Positions 56,826 through 64,000 of a DNA stretch of 64,000 bases are shown piece by piece. Made by a program: the position numbers and the translations under genes. The stretch lies in the NCBI GenBank assembly GCA_029207755.1, contig JARCOQ010000005.1, positions 60,833,414 through 60,897,413 on the forward strand, written 5' to 3'. This stretch comes from Chamaea fasciata. Its lineage: Eukaryota; Chordata; Aves; Passeriformes; Sylviidae. The notes below the pieces were generated by a model, which was given only the letters and a program-made list of their open reading frames with translations, ran no database searches and was not told where the DNA came from. Positions within the stretch are counted from its first letter, which is position 1. Every line of letters starts with the position of its first letter.

Positions 56826-59269
56826 CACACTTGCCAAGGCCACTGCCTGGTGCTGCGGGCGTGTCAGCTCAGGGACAGCAGGGACCTGCTCCAGGGGGCT
56901 TTGCGTGCAGAGCAAGAGCTGGCTGAAAACTTAGTCCTGGGGCTCTGTTTTCTTCCGATCTTTGCTGGCATGCTCCAACTGCAGGTGGGATAAGGCAGAT
57001 GACTAGGGTACCAGAGCAAGGAAGAGGGAGTCAGCCCTTTCAGCAGATAGAGAGGGAACTGATGAGAGGCTGGCATGCCTTCAGCATCTGTGAAAGGAAC
57101 AGAGAGCAAGGAGACAGAGCTTGGCTGCAGCCAGAGAAGGATCCCAGAAGCCTGAGCTCAGAGGGGCCTTTTCTGCTGATTTTCTTTGGGAAGTTTAAAA
57201 TAGAATGAGCATTAAAGAGGGGGGGGGGGAAGAAGATGATGTGCAATTTCTTTCAGGCTGTAGTTGAAGTAACAGTTTGAAAAAAATAGCTGCCATTTAA
57301 AGAAATACTAAGAATTTGTTCTTCTATTGTAAAGCAACATTTAGTATGCAGTCCCTAAATAGATCTGTTATCGGATGAGACAGAGAACCCTTAGAAATCA
57401 CAGTAAACACAGCTGTAGAGGTGAGGAAAATGAATAAGGCATCATGCTAATATTTGTACCTTCCAGTTGTCTTGTTGAATGGCTGATGAAAGGGACTTTT
57501 AACATTGTCCCCGTGTTCTGACGTAAGGAGAAATAATGTAGCAAGTCAGATGCTTAAAAATGCAGCCAACCCACCCTAGGCTTGTCAGTATTTAAAGATT
57601 ACCTAGGTGTATTTTCTATTCTTTTCTTTTATGTGCTGAGCATGTAAAGGAACCCAGGGGGGACAGGAAGTTTCCAGCAAGGGCCTGGTGTTCGGATGCA
57701 GAGAATGTTGGTTGTTGTCTGTGTGGAGCTGGCACAGTGGGTGGAGCGTGTTGGCATTTGGGAAGAGGCGTCACTGGCCAACAGGGAAAGCAGACTTACG
57801 CATGTGGCCTTTGCTTCCCAGAGAAGGCTGTGGTAGAATCACTTGCAGTTGGCTATGGCAGTGGGTTTGTTTCGGTGCACAAAGACTGAAACAGCTGGGG
57901 GTTTAAAAAAACCCAGAAAATATTGAAAAAGCAAATTATTTTCTCTCCTGTGTCGTGGTTCATCTTCCGACTTTTGTCTTGACCCCTCTTTGGGCCCAAT
58001 CCTGATGGAATTATAGTTGGGCTAAAGGACTGCTAACTGCTTTGGGACCGAGCCTCCTTCAGTGTTGGAGTCACTGGTGTTTATCTCAATAAATCAGACC
58101 CAGGGAGCTATTGATGAAACAGGCTTTTTGTGTTAACCCAGAATCTAATTTCTGTGCGACATTCTGCAGCAGGAAAGTTTCCTGGGAAGCCTGTTGTAAT
58201 TAAGATTATAAATGAATGCTAGCATTTTAGTATAAGAGGCCTTTTGTCTTTTCAAACAGGAGGTCATCTAATTCTTTTTGTACAGCAGCAGAAAGGTGAA
58301 AAGTTTCCAGTTAACTGTAGTTAAGGCCATGGAGAATGAGCAACCCTGGTTAGTCACCTTCTGTGAGCATTAGTGAGCAGCACAGTCAAACGTGCCAGAA
58401 AAAGTTACCTTAGAACAGCAAGGTTTAGTCTGAGCACAATATAACCTTACCAAGGGGAAGTAAAATAAATTCAATGTTAATTTGTGATAGTTTAGTTGAG
58501 GAGAAGAAAATCATTACCCAAAGGGTTTAGCTATTTTGCCAGTCTGTGCCAGGATGAATTCATCCAGATCATTACAAGAAAAGAGAGCCATATTGAGATA
58601 GGAGACGATATCTATTCTTGTTTCTGGCACTGACCTGCTGGGAGGGTGAGATTTCCCCTCTCTTCCCTGTCTCCTCTGGACCTTGGCACCATCCAGTTAG
58701 ACAGAAGCAAGGCTCACAGGGCAGAGTTTGCAGCAGGGTTATACATGGCAGGCATCACACTCCTACTTCCAGCCTCTTGCCTTAAAAATAATAACACAGC
58801 ATTTCTTGGTGGGGGCCTGAACCTGCATCCCTGACCCACAGGAGCAACATTCACCTGACCTGATCAGAGGTATTGGAAGGGACATCCCACAGTGTCCCAT
58901 TCCAACCAAATGCCTGTTTGGGTTGGGGAACAACTAAACAACAATACATAAAAGTACATCATTGCAGGGTTCCCCTCTCCTCGAGGGGGTTGCTAAAGCC
59001 CATGAATTATATATAAGGAAACCAGCTATGCAGCAACTCTCTCCTGTTTCTCCTATTTGGGTTTCAAAAGCTCTGGAGCAATACTGGTGTGCTGCACACT
59101 GAGTTAAAAATTGGAAACATATTACCCTGATTGAGCATGGGACCGAGTAAATTGTATTCACTTAAAATAGCAGATATCCTGCTGAGAAAAAAAATAAGTA
59201 TTTCTACTCGACTGTGTGACACCTAAGCAGCAACCCGGAGGTACAGGAGGAGGATTTGTGTTACTGAGA
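56826..59269. other. Unique non-coding DNA
   Basis: Includes a G11 run (57219-57229). Around 57990-58110, words such as 'gggcccaatcctgatgg' and 'aataaatcagacccaggg' are faintly like the old dispersed repeat but too weak to call. No gene or RNA is supported. Confidence 0.45.
57219..57229. repeat. G11 homopolymer
   Basis: Eleven consecutive G residues in a purine-rich patch. The exact length is uncertain in any sequencing technology. Confidence 0.9.
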
Positions 59270-60130
59270 AATCCATGAATGTTGGCTGCCAGGTCAGAGC
59301 TGCTGGGGGGAGCAGGGCACATGTGACCCAGGCATTCAGACCTCCTGCATCTCCTCCCCACATCCTGTGCAGAGTTTCACACGGTTTCTGTCTGAGCTCC
59401 TGTCTGGTCTCTGCCCACCCTGGAGTTGGATGGTGTTGCCTTTTCCTCAGGGAGGTTTCTTTCACAGCACTGACTGGCCCCTGCCTGTATGGCTCTGCAA
59501 TGTTTGCAGAAAGCCTTGCTCCTGGACTGTGTGGAATACTGAGGTTTATGACAGTGACCCTAGCTTACAGAAGCCACCATTCCACATTTGCAAAGCTTGT
59601 AGGACCTGCAAGACAACATCTGCCTGTGTGGTCGGATAATTTGAGTCCCTCTCCCTTCTTGGGCAGATGGATGTTCTCAGTGCTGGGCATTCCTCATTCT
59701 GTTTTAACACACACATATCTTACCTTTCTGATGGGATTTATCCTGTATCTGAGTCTCTCTTGTTTAGCTCTGTTACTACTTGTCCTAACCGAACTGAGTC
59801 CAAATTATTCCTTTCCTCCTCATGGAATTTCTTCTGTATTTTTGTATTTACGTATCTACTCTATCCTGTTTCCCCACTCCACCCAGTTTATCTCACCCCT
59901 GCAACCACAACTCCTTGCAGCAGAGAAACAAATGTCATTTTTTCCATTGTCTCCTAGATGCCAGCTATGTTAAAATATTGTTTCTTATTCTGTTTTTTAA
60001 GGGCTACTCCCAGCTCCACCCTGGCTGACTCCATGTATTCCTAGCCCAGTGCTCCTCCTGGTGCATCATTTGCTGATGCCCATGGCATGCCTTCTCCTAA
60101 TCAATTCTCAAGCCTGTCCTTGAAAATCAT
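59270..60130 (+). other. Pyrimidine-rich, stop-poor segment with a 232-codon open frame
   Basis: The plus strand is rich in C and T, which suppresses stop codons. One frame stays open from ATG 59275 to 59973 (232 codons), and two other frames are also open over parts of it (59367-59639, 59667-59957). The long frame encodes a hydrophobic run near residues 148-172 ('LTFLMGFILYLSLSCLALLL'), but pyrimidine-rich codons give Leu/Phe/Ser-rich peptides by default. The ATG context is poor (T at -3). No domain is recognised, no upstream promoter or splice-bounded exon is visible, and openness in several frames argues against coding. Confidence 0.4.
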
Positions 60131-60806
60131 ATCTACAGCTCCCAGAGTAAACATACAGGTCACTCGCTTGGCTTTGAGCTTCCCAACCCATGTGCTTGCC
60201 CCTGAGTCTGGGTTGTCACAGTTAATGTCTCATCTGTGCCCCGACTGTAACCTGGCAGTTGTGAGATAAAAAATAGAAGCCTCTTTGACCCCGTCTGCAG
60301 TCTCTGGTGACTTGGAGACAGTTCTGCAAGCCTGGCCCTTTCCCAAGCATGTGTGGGCAACAGTAGTGTGTCCTTGGGAAAGGAGGTTTAGAAAGACAGT
60401 GGTTGTGTCCCTGTGTGTCAGAGGTCCCACACACAGGTCTGGAGGGCGCAAGCTCAGCCCCAGCCATCAGATGTGTGCATGTCTGTGTGTGTGTGTTGGA
60501 GGGGAAAGGATTGAGAGTTTTCATTTCAAAATTAAATTCATACAATAGCCAGACCTTTCAGCTTTTTCATGTGTGAACAGTGATTTATTGCTGCACTTAA
60601 AGAACGAGCCAGGAGCAAACAGATTCATCACGCACTGTCCTTTCATGCCAGAGTAGCAGCGAGCGGCTGTGGCGGCCATGCAGAGAGGTCAGGTCCCACC
60701 ACGGAGCCTCTGCCATGGGAAGGCAGCACAGCTCCATCACCCTCACCCCACTATAGCTGCTGAGGTCCCAGCCCAGGGTTTCATTGGTTTCTTCTTCTTG
60801 TGACAG

Positions 60807-60810
<4 letters not shown>
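60131..60810. other. Unique non-coding DNA
   Basis: Contains a short GT run ('tgtgtgtgtgtgtg', about 60484-60497) and a few CpGs around 60600-60690. Overlapping minus frames at 60160-60545 and 60597-60959 show no domain, and the latter reads through the A-tract as poly-Phe. Confidence 0.5.

Positions 60811-60854
<44 letters not shown>
60811..60854. repeat. Uninterrupted A44 tract
   Basis: Forty-four consecutive A residues after 'cttgtgacagaatt' and before 'gattgaccctctattcc'. This is the longest pure homopolymer in the window. No polyadenylation signal lies just upstream, no retrocopied gene is recognisable, and no flanking duplication is evident. CR1 elements do not end in poly(A), so it is not a CR1 tail. 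Confidence 0.95.
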
Positions 60855-60856
<2 letters not shown>

Positions 60857-63800
60857 TTGACCCTCTATTCCCCTTCTCCCCTTTCTTTTCTTTTCTTTGA
60901 ATGCTGGAAAGACAGTGCAAAATGCTCTTTGTACATGCAACATGAAGCTCCAAACTCATATTCTATAAATTAAATCCCACCAGCATGAAGATTGCTTGCT
61001 TTAAGTGTTCCCAACTCAAGACTTCTCCAACCCTCCTTGAAGATTTCTTACCTCTTGCACGTATTGCACCTAAACTCAGTCACTTCAGTTTTGCCTTCCC
61101 TGTGTTTGTAATATTTCCCCAGAGCTTCAGAACAGCAACATGCATAGCAGCACATCCTTCACCCTGGATATGGCCAGGCCATAGGTCTTTCTGCCTGATC
61201 TTCCTGTGAACTTCCAGCTTTTCCCTCTCCTTGTTCAGAGGAGACACTTTACAAAATGTATACATTTATCTTACTAGCCCCAAACCCTATGTATAGTATG
61301 AGTCCTGATACCCAATAGTTCCTATTAGGGAGAATGGGAATGGCTTTTCAAGATATTTGGGATTATACAGGAGAAGGTGGCATTGGAAGGGAGCTGGCTC
61401 TTTTCTTCCTGGATCCGTATCTTGTGTGACAGAGTTTTAGACTGATTAAAAAGCTGTTTTTCATATACAGCTGTGCCATTTGGTGTCAGTCTCTGATTTT
61501 TCAAGATTTTGAATCCACAGTCCCCACAGTAATGCTGAACTATCTCACCCTTCTGTGCTGTACCCTTCTCTGAGTGCACGCAGACACACACAGACAAAGT
61601 TGGGGACATGCACAAGAAGAAGAAGGAGGGAATTTATGAAGCAATTCAGGATTTTTGGCAATACAGTATGAGCAGCTACTGTGTATGACTGTTTTACTTT
61701 CAAGAGCTTTGATCCTTCTTTTCATAGCCCTGGTGCATTCTCTGCAATGGGAACTAAAAATTGTGTGGTTATCTTGGTTTGCAATACAAAGAATTGGGGG
61801 GGAAAAGCATATTCAGCCTAATCTTCTCCATAGGGCAGTAGGTTCAATGCATGAAATTGAGAAAATAAGACAGCTTTGTAATATTTCAAGGGTTTCCTTC
61901 AGAGGATATAATTTGCTTCTAAAATGTTCTCACTTGGTAAAAACACTCCTAAGTTAATATTAGTTTTATCTTCTATTATCCAGCCACTCTGCAGAGACAT
62001 TTTCATAGCAAATTCATATTCTAGTTTGTCTGTCCACAAGTTTTCTGGGAAGATGTTAAGTATTTCCACCTCCAGGATGCACAATATACTTTCTCTGAAC
62101 GAATATTAATTTTTGGTGTGCTCCTCATTTGAGTGCTCAAAGTTTTTGAAAAAGTTAAGTCAAAAATAATATGCAATGAAACGTGAAGTAAATCAAAATA
62201 TGAAAAGTTGCAAAGCTATTACTTTAAACTGACCTGAACTGCAACAATTTTTTTTAATAAAATCCCTTTATCAAAAATACAATTGTTCTTTTAGATACAG
62301 TGTTTTGATTTACACAGCTACAATTGTCTAACTGTCATCTGTAGAAATCCGCACAGAGTAATAATTATTTGTGATGATTTAAGAAACGCTTGGACTGTCA
62401 AGTATGAAAAATTGCTGGTTCCCTATTATTGTCTAATGCTGAACATTTTTAAGAATACAATCTAGAACTTGGTGTATAGCACATATATACACTAAGTAGG
62501 GTAGTTATGGATGCAAATTGTAAAAGCCAAGTCTTAAAATAGTCTAAACCATGTTTGTAACTTCAAGGCTCTCCATCAAGGTTGCAAGAATCTTATTCAC
62601 ACCTTTCATGTGAAAAACAGGATTGGAAATATACTTGCAAGTAACCTAATGCTCAAAAATCCCCCACCCTTTTAGCATCTGGGAAAACAAAGTAATACTG
62701 AAAAACATTTTGTATATTCTATAATGAACACCATCCTAGAACTCAGATGGTGTAATTGATGGGCTGGGGAAGGAGAGCTGGTAATAACTGAGATTTCAGA
62801 CAGCTGTGTCTCGGTGTCACACAACCAGGACCATTAGTGCCACCTATAGTTAGTCTGACTGTTCTCACTTTAAGACCTTTCTTTCTGTGGACTTTGAGGC
62901 TGCTACACACACCCCTTCTGAACAAATACTATTAAGTAGAGTCTGGTGGAGATGAGCTTTGGTTTTAACAGTGCTGGAGAGACCCAGCTGGGTGTCAGCT
63001 GGTTTTTAATTCATGGACCAGAGATGAGGGGAACTCTGCAGCAATTTGCACAGTTCTAACATAGGACAAAAACCAAACCTCCAAACACAAAGGTAACTGA
63101 AGAATTAAAGGCAGGTGCAAAGGCTTCGTTAAGGCAAAATTGAAGAGGAAAACCAGTTTAGCAAGGAATGGGCCTGCAAACGCCATTCACAATATTTATC
63201 CTCTTTATTCCATGCTAAACTAATTTGGATAATTTTGCCCTTCAGTGTGCCATGATCAAATGTCATGTTAGGCTGGTTACAGTAATACAGAACTAGCTGC
63301 AGGCATTGCAATAGAAATAAACAAGACCCTGCCTGGTAAATGTGGAAGATACTGCTTTCCACCATAATTTTTATAGTGAGATAGAATGTAATTAGTGGGC
63401 TTTTTGAGTGACACTTCAGTATTTCCATCCTTCTATTTAAAAAACTGCTTTCAGCGCAGGTACCTATGAATTGAATTGGTCTCTTCACCTAGTTTTCAGT
63501 ACACTCCTATATTCAGAAAAAAAGAATTCCCTGTGTTTAAATCTGTACTTGCTGCTTGGCCATCAAGCTTGGAACGGTCTTCAAAGATTACTTTATCCTG
63601 CTGTGCCTAAGTAACCAGAAGGAAATACCTCCCATCTCATTACTCTGGTTTACCTTGAATAACCTTTGTCTGTAATGAGTTGATGACTGCCAGTTGATTT
63701 CTGGTCAGTGTATTCTCTAGTGCTCTCCTCAGAAAGCCCTCCTGCCCCTCCTGCACACACACCCCCACCTTCCACTGAACAGAAGACATCCACATGAGCA

Positions 63801-64000
63801 AGTGTGCTGCACTTTCCTCCCTTGTTGTTACTTTGGGACTGATGGAGATGACAAGCTTCTGGGATCAGACTGTCCCCAGACTACTTTTTCTTCTTTTAAT
63901 GCCACTGAGCTTAGAAGTCTCCTGCTGCTCATGTTGCTTCGCTGTTCAACTTGGTTGCTGCATCAGAAAAGGAAGGAAAGCTTTGATCTTGACATGCCCT
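60855..64000. other. Unique AT-rich non-coding DNA
   Basis: Begins with a CT-rich patch including 'ctttcttttcttttcttt' (about 60881-60898). The rest, especially 61900-62730, is AT-rich and repeat-free. The longest frame is 63129-63488 minus (119 codons), with no recognisable domain. No gene, RNA or mobile element is supported to the end of the window. Confidence 0.5.

Noticed and set aside
57990..58115. Another member of the old dispersed repeat ('gggcccaatcctgatgg', 'aatcagacccaggg')
   Set aside because: Only isolated words match and the order is unclear.
60510..60854. Processed pseudogene ending in the A44 run
   Set aside because: No polyadenylation signal, no recognisable coding remnant upstream and no flanking duplication visible.
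1..64000. CRISPR arrays, operons, integrases or other prokaryotic or phage systems
   Set aside because: No regularly spaced direct repeats, no dense tandem genes and no ribosome-binding sites; repeat content is that of a bird nuclear genome.

Overview
The window looks like a gene-poor, non-coding stretch of a bird chromosome: intergenic DNA or the inside of a very long intron. The main evidence is the interspersed repeats. Six fragments carry the terminal sequence of the avian CR1 LINE (for example 'ggtttgggttggaaggga' near 1028 and 'gaatggtttgggttggaaga' near 47102). A roughly 1.5 kb block at 21780-23294 reads like a long retroviral LTR of the kind I associate with songbirds. A second, shorter LTR-like unit lies at 47766-48084. 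Old MIR SINE relics (about 5735, 48829 and 50765) fit any amniote. There are no operons, ribosome-binding sites, CRISPR arrays or other prokaryotic features.

I found no protein-coding exon or RNA gene I can support. The open frames are mostly 60-120 codons, overlap on both strands, show no recognisable domain, and cluster where composition suppresses stop codons (pyrimidine-rich or GC-rich stretches). The longest (59275-59973 +, 232 codons; 47469-48101 -, 210 codons; 52032-52625 +, 197 codons; 43393-43956 -, 187 codons) are recorded as rejected or as low-confidence observations.

Layout. 1-1550: unique DNA, then two CR1 3' ends in the same orientation. 1550-10680: unique AT-leaning DNA with a (ATT)/(GATG) microsatellite and a MIR relic. 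10682-17525: two more CR1 fragments and a C15T11 tract. 17525-21780: unique. 21780-23294: the long LTR-like block, with a GC-rich core, a G-quadruplex motif, a 23-bp tandem duplication and a decayed-looking polyadenylation region. 23295-46460: mostly unique DNA with several perfect short hairpins, a T-rich tract, and stretches that look like vertebrate conserved non-coding sequence. 46465-48084: CR1 (+), a GAT microsatellite, CR1 (-) and the second LTR candidate. 48085-56500: unique, with two faint MIR relics. 56515-56825: the only CpG-island-like segment outside the LTR. 56826-64000: unique, including a stop-poor pyrimidine-rich segment (59270-60130) and a pure A44 run (60811-60854).

Because no gene is supported, no pathway can be described. 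The points most worth following are the long LTR-like block, the isolated CpG island, and a set of scattered short fragments (near 3497, 7457, 11432, 19276, 24522 and 40347) that seem to belong to one very old repeat family with 'CAATGG'-type internal symmetry. I did not find a convincing undescribed biological system. All repeat names rest on remembered family sequence, not on a database search.
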